Below the pieces are notes generated by a model that saw only the letters and a list, made by a program, of their open reading frames with translations, made no database searches and had not been told where the DNA came from. A program made the translations under genes and the position numbers. This document shows, one piece after another, positions 21,491 to 32,045 of a DNA stretch of 64,000 nucleotides. This stretch comes from Symbiodinium natans (Eukaryota > Sar > Dinophyceae > Suessiales > Symbiodiniaceae): contig CAJNDS010002302.1 in NCBI GenBank assembly GCA_905221605.1, positions 888,022 through 952,021 of the forward strand, written 5' to 3'. The number at the start of each line of letters is the position of its first letter. Position 1 is the first letter of the stretch.

Positions 21491-21557
21491 GAGCTGGATG
21501 CCGAGAAATCTCGAGCCAACCTCGCGGAATCCATCGCAACGACACGTCAAGGCCATG
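21491..21557 (+). CDS. Coiled-coil exon
   Basis: After 'cccaagcag' reads ELDAEKSRANLAESIATTRQ in phase 0 and ends in phase 1 at GTTAGG, the start of a telomere-like tract. Clear heptad character. Confidence 0.65.
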
Positions 21558-21856
21558 GTTAGGGGATTTCGGAGATCTGGAGGGAAGTTAGGCTAGGGCT
21601 TAGGATTTCGGATTTCGGGTTTAGGGTTTTAGGTTGTAGGGTTTTAGGGTTTAGGGTTTGGGGCTTATAGGGTTTGGGTTTTAGGGTTTGGGGTTTAGGT
21701 TTGGGATGTAGGGTTTTGGGTCTAGTGTTTGGGGATTGGGTTTAGGGTTTCGGGCTTGGGGCTGGGCTAGCTCCCCAGCTCCCCTCACTCGGTGCAGCAT
21801 TAGCTGGGCACTTGCTGTTGAGATAGTCCTTGTCTATGGACAGTGGAGGGCCTCTG

Positions 21857-21938
21857 AGCCCGAAACCCGAGACCGAAACCCGAAACCCGAAACCCGAAAC
21901 CCGAAACCCGAAACTCGAAACCCGAAACCCGAAACCCT
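21857..21938 (+). repeat. CCCGAAA variant array
   Basis: About 11 units of the single-base variant CCCGAAA, nearly homogeneous. Confidence 0.9.
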
Positions 21939-22037
21939 ACAGTAAATGATGGGTCTTGGGCAGTTTCTCACTGGATAAATGTTCGAGGAACCTAGAACAC
22001 CCCAAAACCCTACATCCCAAACCCTAAACGCCAAACT

Positions 22038-22138
22038 TTGGGATGTTCCCCCGTATCCTAGCAGCCCTTAATACGGATGATAACAGGGAGTACTGTAATT
22101 CCCGTTAAGGACTGTCAGTACAAGGGTGAACATCCCAA
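22038..22138. mobile_element. MITE-like element, family M1, copy 2
   Basis: 101 bp. Left end 'ttgggatgttcccccgtatc', right end the complement of 'ttgggatgttcacccttgta'; terminal inverted repeats extend over ~30 bp with mismatches ('ctagcagccctta' against 'ctgacagtcctta'). Same length as 31944-32045. Confidence 0.85.
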
Positions 22139-22179
22139 CCCAAAACCCCAAACCCCTCCACCTTAGCGACACCAACGAG

Positions 22180-22268
22180 GTGAGGTGGAGGTCGCCCAGA
22201 AGCTGGCAGACAAAGCCAAGGCAGCTTTGCAGAGCGTGCGCCAAGAGCTGCTCAGCTGCAGCTCTGGA
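22180..22268 (+). CDS. Coiled-coil exon
   Basis: Reads VAQKLADKAKAALQSVRQEL, a long unbroken helix. A 2-base start after AG at 22178-22179 fits phase 1 from 21491-21557; the end at GTCCTG (22269) is one of several choices. A T16-G26 tract follows at 22282-22323. Confidence 0.6.
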
Positions 22269-22281
22269 GTCCTGGGGCCTG

Positions 22282-22287
22282 TTTTTT

Positions 22288-22318
<31 letters not shown>

Positions 22319-22323
22319 GGGGG
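22282..22323. repeat. T16-G26 homopolymer junction
   Basis: Sixteen T run straight into about 26 G with no intervening base. It lies just after a coding island and before a TTTAGGG array. Confidence 0.95.
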
Positions 22324-23028
22324 AAGGCGAAAAGAGTTTAGGGTTTAGGGTTTAGGGTTTAAGGGTTAGGGTTTGGAGGGTTTCTACGGGGTTGATGGAG
22401 GGATTCTACGGGGTTTAGGTTTTTCGACTAGGGTGTATAGAAGGTTTCTACCGGGTTTTTTTGGAGTGATATACCGGGCTGCTTAGAGAGGCCCTTTATC
22501 TTAATTACTAATCACCATCAGGTTATTTGTCTTTCGGTTTGGGAGGCGGGCATTTCCCTAGGGAGTGCCCCTAATATACCCCAAAACAGTCTAACTTTGC
22601 TATAAATAGGCTCACCCCAAAAATAGAAAAGCACGCCTTTTCTTGGGCGTCTCCCATATTAGGCTACTGTAGGTACCTTCAGGTTCAAGGGAGTAATGAA
22701 TCAGTGGGCTAGGGTTTAGGGCTTCACAAGAATTGATTACCCGCGCGAGCTGGGTTGGTTCGGAATTATTAGCCCTAAACCCTACACCGCCTATGATATA
22801 ACCTACCTTACTCCATAACACAAGTCAACTGGAACCGAGCCCCCAAATCTAGCCCAACCTAACCTCCAATCAGATGGTACACCAACCTGAAGCAAACGAC
22901 GTTTCTTTCAGAGCTGGGGGGGCCCTTGAGTTATTGTATATGCCCATGCCTCTTGTAATGGGGACCCCATATTTCCAAGAGGACTTCTTTCAAAACCCGC
23001 GAAACGCTAAACCCTAAACGATTTCTAA

Positions 23029-23190
23029 ACCCTAAACCCTAAACCCCAAACCCCAAACCCCAAACCCCAAACCCCAAACCCCGAACCCCAAACCCCAAAC
23101 CCCAAACCCCAAACCCCAAACCCAAACCCCAAACCCCAAACCCCAAACCCCAAACCCCAAACCCCGAACCCCAAACCCCAAACCCCAAAC
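23029..23190 (+). repeat. CCCCAAA variant array
   Basis: About 20 units of CCCCAAA, nearly perfect, next to two or three canonical CCCTAAA units. Its opposite-orientation counterpart (GGGGTTT) is at 35584-35707. Confidence 0.95.
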
Positions 23191-23193
23191 CCG

Positions 23194-23236
23194 CAACTCG
23201 ACTTCGAGCAAGCAAAGCCATCCTCGAGCCAACTCG
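23194..23236 (+). CDS. Small exon-like island
   Basis: The ~45-bp gap between the CCCCAAA array and a TTTAGGG array reads QLDFEQAKPSSSQL up to the GT of the right-hand array. No clear acceptor AG; the call rests on position and open frame. Confidence 0.35.
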
Positions 23237-23588
23237 GTTTAGGGTTTAGGGTTTTAGGGTTTAGGGATTAGGGTTTTAGGGTTTTAGGGTTTCGGGTTTG
23301 GGGCTTTCGGGTGTTTCGGGGTTTCGGGTTTAGGGTTTTGGGGCTTTGGGGGTCAGAGTTTTCAGGAGTTTCAGCGTTTGGGGTCAGGGCTTGGGCCCTG
23401 CGTAGATGTTGGGAAGGTACTCTTCATGCTTTCAGGGTGCCGCCAGCTTTTCAAATCTGTTCGCGTGAGCCTGTTAGCTACATGTAACAAGACCTTCCAC
23501 CCGCCCCCTGGCAATCGCTCAGGACCCTAAACCCTAAACCCTAAACCCTAAACCCTAAACCCTGAACCCCTAAACTTTCCGTGTCCAG

Positions 23589-23660
23589 CATGCCGAAGAA
23601 CTCAACCGAATCGAGGCTCACTGCCGAGTGCTCCGCAGCCAAAGCACAGGTCGAGGCCGG
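23589..23660 (+). CDS. Coiled-coil exon
   Basis: After 'ttccgtgtccag' a 1-base start leads to a frame with LTAECSAAKAQVEA, ending in phase 2 exactly at the GT of a TTTAGGG array. CCCTAAA (23524-23570) lies on its left. First of a five-exon run whose phases all agree (to 26211). Confidence 0.65.
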
Positions 23661-24206
23661 GTTTAGGGTTTAGGGTTTAGGGTTTAGGGTTTAGGGTTTA
23701 GGGTTTCGGGTTTAGGGTTTAGGGTTTCGGGTTTAGAGCTTCAGGGCTTTCCCTAAGCGTCCATGACCCTTTTTTCGCATGAACCTGGGCCCTAAAGTCC
23801 CTAAAGCTAAAAAAAAAAAGGAACCCCTCTAAGGCCCAAGTATATACTACGCGCGGACATGAAATTTTCGGGCTTAGGGGAGCTTCAGGAGCTCGGCGTT
23901 TCGGGTTTTAAGATCTAGAGACGCTGGTTCAGGTAAATCACGCGGACACATTAGCGACCACTTTCTTTGAGCAAACGACGCTAAGCTCTAAACTCCAAAA
24001 AAAACGCGTTTCAGGCTTTGAGGCTTCGGGGGATGTTCGGTGCACCCTTTGCTGTTTGGAGGTTTTGGGGTTTCGTGGGGGGGAGTGGTGCATCTTTTCG
24101 GACTGTTGTCGGGACTTGGACTTTCATCTCTTAATGGGATTTGGGGGGGGGGGGGGCCTGAACCCTCCACCCTAAACCCGAAGCCCTTGTAGATTTTGGA
24201 GCTCAG

Positions 24207-24281
24207 GCCTGTGAAAGCTGAAAGGGGTGATGAAGAAGCTAGAGCTTCATTCTCGTCACCCGCTTCAAACGGAAATTACCG
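24207..24281 (+). CDS. Exon, acidic to Ser-rich
   Basis: After 'tttggagctcag' a 1-base start matches the preceding phase 2. It reads VKAERGDEEARASFSSP and ends in phase 2 at a GTGAAC donor. Supported by acceptor, donor and both phases. Confidence 0.65.
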
Positions 24282-24649
24282 GTGAACCCTTCAGAACGCC
24301 CTTCGCCCATAACCCTAAACCCCCGGTTTAGGGTTTAGGGTTTAGGGTTTAGGGTTTAGGGTTTAGGGTTTAGGGCACCCCAAGCCTTCAAGTATACCCC
24401 CAAACCCCAAACCCTCCGCCCTGCACCCTAAACCCTGAACCCCAAAGCCTAGACATCCCTAGTTGAAGTTATCCAGGAGACCCTGTGCCCTACATCGTAA
24501 ATTCTAAGTCCCTGCAACACCCTTCAGTTCGCCCTGGGCCCTCTTCGGACACAGACCCTTCGGGTTTCGGGTTTCGGGTAGTTTAGGGTTTAGGGTTTAG
24601 GGTTTAGGGTTTAGGGTTTAGGGTTTAGGGTTTAGGGTTTAGGGTGAAC

Positions 24650-25180
24650 CTTGAGCCTTGAAGCCTAAACACTTATCATCAGGCTAGAACCGTACCCATA
24701 CTTATCAGGTTAGAACCATACTCTTTAGCACCCTATACAAGGTCATAACCATGCGCATAAGTCCAAATGTGAGTTGAACCATACTCTTGAGCACCCTCAA
24801 TAATTTTATGGGCCTACGTATAGGTACCCTAAATATGCTGTTTATCACCCTAAGTAAGGAAGGTTATAAGCCTTACGTGAAAGTACCCTAAATAAAGTTA
24901 TAGCCATACCTTTTTTGACACCCAAAGTAAGGTAAAGGCCTAAGGTATAAGTACCCTAAGTATTTGAAAGGACTGCACAAGTACCCTAAATAAGGCTACA
25001 GCCATACTTCTTTTTATCACCCTGAGTAAGGTTATAAGCACCCCAAGTAAGAACAAAGGGACCACAAGGGAATATGTTTGGCAATTATTCCGACCCCTAT
25101 ACTATATTGCATTATAGTATAAGTACGAAGGGACCACAAGGGAATGTTTTTTGGCAATTATTCCGACCCCCATATTCCCC
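24650..25180. other. Diverged interspersed repeats
   Basis: Copies of a ~45-bp unit with 'cataccctaaataaggttata'-like sequence repeat irregularly from about 24670 to 25040. Two tandem M4 copies follow, each with 'gaagggaccacaagggaat'-like sequence (25055-25180). No coding frame. Confidence 0.5.
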
Positions 25181-25185
25181 AACAG

Positions 25186-25249
25186 CCTTCAAGTGGACGC
25201 CCCACATTGGATGCCAAAGGTTGAACGGAACCTGGCCATCGAAGCTGAG
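25186..25249 (+). CDS. Exon with canonical donor
   Basis: After 'attccccaacag' a 1-base start fits phase 2 before it. It ends WMPKVERNLAIEAE, then GAG|GTGAGT, a textbook donor, in phase 0. The best-formed splice site in the window. Confidence 0.7.
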
Positions 25250-25835
25250 GTGAGTTTTGGGGAAGGGGTGGGCAGGAGGGGTAGGAGGGGTGGGGGGGGG
25301 GGGGGTATTGTGTGTTAGGGTTTGGGGGTTTAGGGGTTTGGGGTTTAGGGTTTAGGGTTTTAGGGGTTTAGGGGTTTAGGGGCTTAGGGGTTTAGGGGTT
25401 TAGGGGTTTAGGGGTTTAGGGGTTTAGGGTTCAGGGTTGAGGGTAGCACCTTGATTTTTGGGGTTGAGGGTTGAGGGTGTCTAGTGTTTTGTCAGGGAGT
25501 GCAGCATTCGAGGCCCCCAACCCTTGAACTCCTATTATTTGGGGACTATATTAGGGGTACCTTATTTTCGTAAACCGCCAGATGTCCACAGACAACCTTA
25601 GCCTCGTTAATCCCTAAGCCCAAACCCTAAAGTACCCACCTCCCCGCCCCCCCTCCAAATCTCTCAAAGAATACAGGACATGCTGTTAATGTTAAAGCAT
25701 GGTTTAGGCTTTATAGGCTTTAGGGTCCAAACCCTACGCCAGAAAACCCTAAACCCCTAAACGTCTGGGCTTCCCTAAGTTGGCCTAGAACCCTGAACCT
25801 GAGCCCCCTAAACCCCAAAACCCTGAAACGTGCAG

Positions 25836-25907
25836 GAACTCGAGAAGTACCCCCCACCTACTATAGATCGCTTGAGCTTTCGGATGTGCAGGCCCTCATT
25901 CCCAGAG
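25836..25907 (+). CDS. Exon, 24 codons
   Basis: After 'gaaacgtgcag' reads ELEKYPPPTIDRLSF in phase 0, as required, and ends GAG|GTCTGA in phase 0. Confidence 0.65.
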
Positions 25908-25972
25908 GTCTGAGCCAGAACCCTGCCAACAACCACTTGCAGTGCTCCTTCTGAAACAACAAGCAACAGCAG

Positions 25973-26051
25973 AAAGTGACCTTCGCCAATGATGTTGGGA
26001 TCCGCCAACGCTTTGAAAGAGCTGGCACCCAAGTTCGGCCATCCAGCTCGC
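25973..26051 (+). CDS. Exon, 26 codons
   Basis: After 'aagcaacagcag' reads KVTFANDVGIRQRFERAG in phase 0 and ends in phase 1 at a GTAAAG donor. Only a 65-bp intron separates it from the previous exon, with no telomere-like repeats in it, so the short introns of this gene lack arrays. Confidence 0.6.
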
Positions 26052-26122
26052 GTAAAGACCAGGAAATGGCCTCTGCCTCCATGACAGCTTCCAATGTCTA
26101 GACCCCTTCGGAGTTTCAACAG

Positions 26123-26211
26123 CTGCAAGCAGTGACTCGCAGAAAAGGGCGCAGCCAGCGTCTGAAGAAGACACAGAGCAAAACACCAGGCCTTGGGCCA
26201 AAAACCCCTAA
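26123..26211 (+). CDS. Likely terminal exon of the first coiled-coil gene
   Basis: After 'gagtttcaacag' a 2-base start matches phase 1. It contains SQKRAQPASEEDTEQNTRP and runs to a TAA at 26209-26211. The stop lies at the edge of a CCCTAAA-rich tract, so an exon with an unrecognised donor cannot be excluded. Confidence 0.5.
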
Positions 26212-26548
26212 AGCTCTAAACCCTAGCCCTAAAAACCCTAAAGCTCTAAACCCTAAAACCCTGAACCCGTAAAACCCTAAACCCCCCAAAACCCGGAAAG
26301 CCCCTTAAACCCTCAACCCCCTCAAGCCCTAAACCCTAAACTTCTAAGACACTAAACACCTAAACCCTAGGATCCTGACACCCTGAAACCCTGAAACCCC
26401 TTAATTAAAGCACCTAAACCCCAAAAACCTGAAACCCCTAAGACGCTGCACCCTAAGAGCCGCTAAACCCCCAAAACCCTGAAACCCCTGAACCGGATTT
26501 TATAGGGTGCCTCATTCCTCCATTCCCTAGTAAGCCGAAAGCTCACAG

Positions 26549-26593
26549 GAGAACGCCGAGAAGTTCCGACTCGAAGCGCAGAGTGCCAGAGCG
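26549..26593 (+). CDS. Coiled-coil exon
   Basis: Reads ENAEKFRLEAQSARA, phase 0 to 0, ending at GTGCCT. Its acceptor is 'aaagctcacag', one of the few CTCACAG copies outside the LINE and used here as a 3' splice site, a hint about the meaning of that heptamer. Confidence 0.65.
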
Positions 26594-27341
26594 GTGCCTC
26601 GGTCGTTGCCTTCCACATAAAGGCTTAGGGTTTAGGGTTTTAGGGTTTAGGGTGTAGGGTTTAGGGTCCAAAGGGTTTAGGGTTTTGGGTTTAGGGTTTA
26701 GGGTTTTGGGTTTAGGGCCCACGGGGTGGGGGTTGAGGGTCTAGGGTTTCGGCTTCAAGCGTTTTAGGATTTGGGGTTTTAGGGCCCGGAGGGTTGAGGG
26801 TGTGTTTTTTAGAGATTTAGGGCCCGTAAGGTTTGGTGTTTTAGTGCTTTTAGTGTCTAGGAGGTTGTCGGGCCTAGGGTTTTCAATCTCCAAGGCTCCA
26901 ATCTGGTTTTTTAAGAGACATTTCGAGCCTAACCGGCAAGCACGTTTTGTCCGACGAGCCCAAGGCCGAAGCCCTACATAGACCTTTAAACAAAAAGCGC
27001 CTGATACCCTCCGACCTTACAATAACAATATGTAAAAATCAAACTTAAGCCCTATAAACCTTCAAAAGCCTCCAACCCGAGAAGTCCCTAACACCCCCAA
27101 ACCCTGAAACTCCATTATGTGGGTGCATGGGATCCCAAACCCTAAACCCTAAAACCTAAAACCTAACATTTGTGCACCCTCAACCTCCTGAGTCCCTACT
27201 GAACTTACAGTAACCTGCTTGGACATCTACAAGCCCCGAACGCCCCCAAAGCCTCTAAGCCCTCAACCCTCTATAGGGTGTAGGGTTTGGGGTTTGTGGT
27301 TGAGGGTTTGGGGTTTGGGGTTTAGGGATACCTGAACGAAG

Positions 27342-27421
27342 GCAGAGCAGCAGGCACGCATGGCGGAGCAGGAGGCGAAGACCGCCCTACTCAAGCTTCG
27401 CAAGCAAGGCGGCCTGCGCGG
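27342..27421 (+). CDS. Coiled-coil exon
   Basis: After 'cctgaacgaag' the frame includes EQQARMAEQEAKTALLKLRK and ends in phase 2 at the GT of a TTTAGGG array. Upstream is a GGGTTTG/TTTAGGG tract rather than CCCTAAA, an exception to the usual order. Confidence 0.65.
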
Positions 27422-27708
27422 GTTTAGGGTTTGGGGTTTAGGTTTAGGGTTTGGGGTTTAGGGTTTGGGGTTTAGGGTTTGGGGTTTAGGGTTTAGGGCT
27501 GAGGGCTGAAGCCCTGAAATGTTATCCCTGAACTCTGGGTCCTAAGCCTTTCAACCCTGAACCCCTAAACCCCAAACCTTTAAACCCTAAACCCTGAGCC
27601 CCCAAACCCTTGACCCTGAATCCCCAGACCCCTTACCCGAAATCCTACCTAAAAACCCCAAACCCTGGACCCCTTAAGCCCTTACTTAACCATGCCTCCT
27701 AAACCTTT

Positions 27709-27817
27709 CCCAAAGGATCCATGTACCTATATAGTATATACTTGCGCCTTAAAGGGGTTCCCATATAGTAGCTTTAGGGCCCAAGGAAATACTATATAGG
27801 CACATGGATCCTTTGGG
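27709..27817. mobile_element. MITE-like element, family M2, full copy
   Basis: 109 bp with perfect 16-bp ends CCCAAAGGATCCATGT / ACATGGATCCTTTGGG. A second inverted pair inside, 'atagtatatacttg' against 'caaggaaatactat', makes most of it self-complementary. Related copies: 21197-21301, 49066-49267 and fragments at 48205-48245 and 52276-52420. Confidence 0.9.
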
Positions 27818-28102
27818 TTTAAGCCCAAAACACTCTTGGGATGAAGAGCTTCGGAGCTTCCGGTGTCGCAGTCTCTGAGGGCTCCACAGGGCTGACGGTT
27901 CTACAGGGTTCTTTTGGGGAGCTGTAGGTTTCTTCTTTGTAGGGCTCTGAGGTTCGGGGTTTAGGGTTCTAGTATTCGGCGACTGTGCCATACCCCATAC
28001 TGTATCATACTACTATAATTCCTGTGAAGATATATGAACCACAAACCCTTTTAGGGTTCATTTGGTCCCCAAGGAAGTAACAAGTGGGCAATACATGTTG
28101 GT

Positions 28103-28243
28103 CTACTTGGAGGGTCATGATTCTTAGGAACCCAATTATAACTGTACTTATAATCACTACCCTGTTAGGGTACTAAGGGGCCTATAAGTGGGCTATACCT
28201 GCACTTAGAATTGGTTTATAAGTACCCTGAACCCTCCAAGTAG
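28103..28243. mobile_element. MITE-like element, family M3, copy 1
   Basis: 141 bp with ends 'ctacttggagggtcatga' and 'aagtaccctgaaccctcc' followed by 'aagtag', inverted. The interior alternates 'gtacttataa' and 'ggttataa'-type motifs. Closely similar in length and ends to 35822-35961. Confidence 0.85.
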
Positions 28244-28549
28244 GACTGCAGGTCTCAAGGTGTCCTAAGGCCTATAGAGCCTTCGAGCTGAGATGTCGGG
28301 TTAGAGGGTGGCACGACGTGGCGTCCCCGAAATCCCGACTCCCATGATGAGCCGGTTTAGGGTTTGGGGTTTAGGGTTTATAGGGTTCAGGGAGGGCTCG
28401 GGGGTCGAAAACTGAAGCATTCAGGGCTAGAGGGGGTCGAAGGATGCCTTGCGAGGTTGAGGGTTTGGGGTTGCGTCGCGTATGTACGGAAGCGTTGGCT
28501 GCACTTTAGGTAGTTCCAGCCCCCCCCCCTCCTGTCCGCCTTTCAACAG

Positions 28550-28638
28550 ACAGCACTACGAAGGGCATTCGCAGCAGCCTTCGCGAGCTGCAGCGCGATC
28601 TGCAGCGACGAGGCCACCAACCCCTTCGAGACGAAGAT
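28550..28638 (+). CDS. Coiled-coil exon
   Basis: After 'ccgcctttcaacag' the 2-base-start frame contains LRELQRDLQRRG, a strong heptad, ending in phase 0 at GTCCGA. All three frames are open here, so the choice rests on heptad character and on the phase-0 start of the next exon. Confidence 0.5.
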
Positions 28639-28844
28639 GTCCGACAGAGAATCCGGCATCCACTTCGTTAGCATGTAGCTTCACGCGTGGACTCAGAGCG
28701 AATTTGATGGTCCAAGTACCGGACATGGGTCAACCTCCATCACCGATTCTCATTTCCTCTTGAAAGTAGCAGGCCAAACGGAGGTGGTCGAACGCATCGT
28801 TCAAGCCAGAGTTCATGGTTTTCAAAAGCGGCTGAAGCAAATCT

Positions 28845-28917
28845 TTCTCGGATCCCCTGATGAATAAGGACCCCAATAAGGTACCCCTAATATCGTAAGC
28901 CCCCTCCTGAAAACCCC
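28845..28917. mobile_element. MITE-like fragment, family M6
   Basis: 'aaggaccccaataaggtacc' and 'cctaatatcgtaagccccct' match, inverted, one arm of the elements at 53456-53570 and 58080-58219. One end appears truncated. Confidence 0.6.
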
Positions 28918-29056
28918 TATGCTACCCCTAAACCTAAACCTAAACCCCAAAGCCTAAACCCTAAACCCGAAACCCTAAACCCTGAACCCTGAACCCTGAA
29001 CCCTAAACCCTAAACCCTACCCCCTAAACCAACCTGAAAACCCCTCTGCTGCGCAG

Positions 29057-29118
29057 CTGGCCTGGGAAGCCCCACCGGAAGTCCGATTGGAAGCCCGCGA
29101 GGCACGGGCAGCCCGAGG
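29057..29118 (+). CDS. Coiled-coil exon
   Basis: After 'gctgcgcag' reads into PPEVRLEAREARAAR, phase 0 to 2, ending at the GT of a TTTAGGG array. A CCCTAAA array lies at 28930-29030. The next island needs one base, which it has. Confidence 0.65.
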
Positions 29119-30091
29119 GTTTAGGATTTAGGGTTTGGGGTTCAGGGTTTAGGGTTTAGGGTTTAGGGTTTAGGGTTTAGGGTTTAGCCCAAACCCTAAA
29201 CCCCAAGCCCTAAGCCCTAAACCCGAAAGACCTCAGTCCCGATCGGCTTTAGGCCAAATCCACGCTACGGCGCCCGTGCATACCACGATATGTCTGAGCA
29301 CCTGGGCTCCCCCGATTGATTGTGTACCCGCCCCGTTTTTGGACCCCAAGACCAAAACGAGGACCTTGAGGGTTTAGGGTCTAGGGTTTAGGGTTGCCTA
29401 AACAACCGCGCCGCACAAGAACCTGCACCCTCCCTCCCCCCCCCCCCCCCTTTTCCCGGCACGCCTGGGGCGCCTCTAGATTTGCCATGTACGTTCTTTG
29501 GGTTTAGCGTTTAGGGTTCGTGTTTATGCCCCCTCTACACCTGATAATCGTCACGATGGAGCCAGCAATTCTCGGACCCAGAGTGGGCCATTGTTTTTCT
29601 TCTTTTTTGCATACGGCTTTAGTTCCTCACCTAGGACCCAAAGTAGGCCCTTATTCACTTGTTTAGGGTTTAGGTTCGCTTTCATCACAAAGGGCACTCT
29701 AGTTATAAGCCCCTTTCACCGAGCAAACACTCTAAACCCTACATCTAAATGGACTGTCTAATCTGCTGGCTGTCCTATTGGCCCTGTCTGTGGGAGGGAC
29801 TCCGGGGCGCCCTCTGCGTCATGTGGAGATTTGGAGTTAGGTGCAGCTGGAAACGCCTGAGTCCTTCGTGCTGATGGGATGTACAGTAGAGCATGTGGGG
29901 TTTCGGTTTAACTAGACTTCCAAATCATGTCATGTCTCTAGAATGGTGTACCATAGCAGTAGCTATCTTGCGCATGCCGTCTCAGAGTCCCTAACCCTAA
30001 GCCCCCAACCCTAATCCCTAAACACTAAGCCCTAAACCCGAAACCCTAAACCCTAAACCCGAAACCCTAAACCCTAAACCCGTGCTTTCAG

Positions 30092-30179
30092 AGGCCTCCC
30101 GGTGGGTGGCCCTGGCGACGACCCGCAGCTCTCCGAGCTCAGGAAGCAGCTGGGTGCCGAGAAGGAGGACAGCACTTAG
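30092..30179 (+). CDS. Coiled-coil exon with in-frame stop at the array edge
   Basis: After 'gtgctttcag' a 1-base start leads to LSELRKQLGAEKEDST followed by TAG (30177-30179), where the exon meets the TTTAGGG array. Either a gene ends here, or the array has intruded on the exon edge, or a non-GT donor is used after ACT. The last would keep phase with 30659. Confidence 0.55.
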
Positions 30180-30380
30180 GGGTTTAGGGTTTAGGGTTTA
30201 GGGTCAGGGGTTTAGGGTTTAGGGTTTGGGGTTTAGGGTTCGGGGTTTCGGGGTTTAGGGTTTTCGGGTTTCGGGGTTTCGAGGTTCAGGGTTTTGGCGT
30301 TTGGGGTTTAGGGGTTTCGGGGTTTAGGGTTTGGGGTTTAGGGTTTGGGGTTTAGGGTTTGGGGTTTGGGGTTCAGGGTA
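30178..30380 (+). repeat. Mixed TTTAGGG / TTTGGGG / TTTCGGG array
   Basis: About 28 units with interspersed G and C variants, followed by an M3-like element and a second similar array at 30508-30640. Confidence 0.85.
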
Positions 30381-30658
30381 CGTATCACCCAATGATAATT
30401 TCAGTTTTAGCCTACTTAGAATCAGCGCTTAAGTACCCAAATAGGGTTCTGATTTGGGTTATAGGTACAGTTATAATTCGGTTACTAAGTACCATGAACC
30501 TCCAAGTCGGGTTTAGGGTTTAGGGTTTGGGGTTTGGGGTTTGGGGTTTGGGGTTTAGGGCTAGGGTTTAGGGTTTGGGGTTAGGGTTTGGGCCTAGGGT
30601 TTGGGGTTTAGGGTTCGGGCTTTAGGGTTTGGGGTTTGGGCTTGACGCAATCCTGGAG

Positions 30659-30700
30659 TCAATCCGATCCACAGAAGTGAAAAGGCTGATGTTTCAGCAC
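30659..30700 (+). CDS. Exon with good donor
   Basis: Reads SIRSTEVKRLMFQH in phase 0 and ends CAC|GTGAGG. Upstream in-frame residues (LDAILE) suggest the exon may start earlier. First of a six-exon phase-consistent run to 35551. Confidence 0.6.
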
Positions 30701-30937
30701 GTGAGGTTCATCATGGGGGTTAGGGTTCAGGAGGGGCTTTAAGGGCTTTAGGGTTTCTTTTAATGGTTGAACGGGTTTAAGGGAGGGGCGTCAAGGGTTT
30801 CAGGGTTTTGGGGTTCTAAGGGTTCTAAAGGTTTAAGTTTTTAGGGCTTGAGGCTTTAACGGTTTAAGGTTTTACTCCAGAGCGAGGTATTGGTGACTCT
30901 TTTGTTTCCACAAGAACAGCCGCCCTCCTTTTGTCAG

Positions 30938-31018
30938 GGCATGGATCAAAGCTTCAAGAAGGGCAGTTTCAAAGATGACTTGGTAGACCACTGGGATGCT
31001 TCATCTATTCTCTTATTG
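30938..31018 (+). CDS. Exon, 27 codons
   Basis: After the strong acceptor 'ctccttttgtcag' reads SFKKGSFKDDLVDHWDASS, phase 0 to 0, ending at GTTTAA. No TTTAGGG array follows directly. Confidence 0.65.
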
Positions 31019-31169
31019 GTTTAAGAGGGCCATATTCACGTTTTTCAGAGGGTGTATGGGCCAAAACTAGAACAAGTCCCGACGCCGTAACCCTAAACCC
31101 CAAGACCTGAGCTTAAAAAGGAGCGCCAGTACACCCGAAACCCGAAACCCTGAGCCCCAAACCCTAACC

Positions 31170-31790
31170 CAAGACGTTCGTGTCAATGTAAATGATTGGA
31201 AACCCACAATCATATTAAAAGCAAAATGATAGGGGAAAAACGGGAAATTATTTTTCCAGAATAGGAAGTGGGTTTCATCAAGTAGCAAAAGGAAAAATAG
31301 GAATGGAAATTAGGAAAAAACTGAACAACAAGGAAAATAACAATACAGAATCAGAGAAGAAACAGAAAAAAAAAAAAAAACATTGCAGAAGCATAGCAGA
31401 AACATTTGACAACCAATAGCAGAACAACTAGCACAAACATACCAAATAGCAGAACCATAAAGGAAACAAGCAGTAAACATTTAAAAGCTGCAAAACAAGT
31501 AGCATAATTAGCAGGAAATTTGCTGGAACATGGCAGAAACATGGCAAACTAGTTGTTTCAGGTATAAAACACGGTTTCACATGTGCTTTTCTTTCCTATT
31601 TTCCATTTTTGTTTATGTATTTTGCTTTCCTTTGTTATTCCTACTGTTTTCTATCTTTTCCTATTGGTTCCCTATTTTTTGAAAACTGTTTCCTATCTGG
31701 TTTCGGCTAGTCCTAATTTTCGCACTAGTTTCTTCCAATCTTTTCCTTAGATTAAATATTTACTGTTGCGCAACCCTCTACATTACAAGA
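31170..31790. other. AT-rich intron segment
   Basis: About 600 bp with markedly higher A+T than its surroundings, many 'agcagaaaca'-like units (31380-31550) followed by T-rich 'ttttcctatt' units (31585-31700) that look partly complementary. No telomere-like repeats; probably an old insertion. Confidence 0.45.
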
Positions 31791-31857
31791 ACCTCTTAAC
31801 CATAAACCTTAAACCCTCGAACCCACAAGCCTTCATGAAGCAGTTTGCTTCTGCAAG

Positions 31858-31914
31858 GAGTGCAAGAAAGCCAAGGAAGAGCTGCCGCTTGGGCTAGGAT
31901 TCAGGGAATCCGAT
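31858..31914 (+). CDS. Coiled-coil exon
   Basis: After 'tttgcttctgcaag' reads ECKKAKEELPLGLGFRESD, phase 0 to 0, ending at GTCATC. The frame is also open upstream to 31843. Confidence 0.6.
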
Positions 31915-31943
31915 GTCATCGCCTTGAGGTTTCGGGCTTTAGG

Positions 31944-32045
31944 TTGGGATGTTCCCCCTTATACTACCAGCTCCTCAATAGGGATTCCAATATGGGGTAC
32001 TTAAATCCGCATTCAGGACTGTTAGTATAAGGGGGAACATCCCAA
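31944..32045. mobile_element. MITE-like element, family M1, copy 3
   Basis: 102 bp. Left end 'ttgggatgttcccccttata', right end its complement with 'actaacagtcct'-type continuation. The best-preserved member; a half copy lies at 45024-45100. Confidence 0.9.

Noticed and set aside
23032-23232. Open frames reading WGLGFGVWGLGFGV (also 35589-35843 on +, 50279-50482)
   Set aside because: Direct translation of CCCCAAA / TTTGGGG arrays; no non-repeat coding content.
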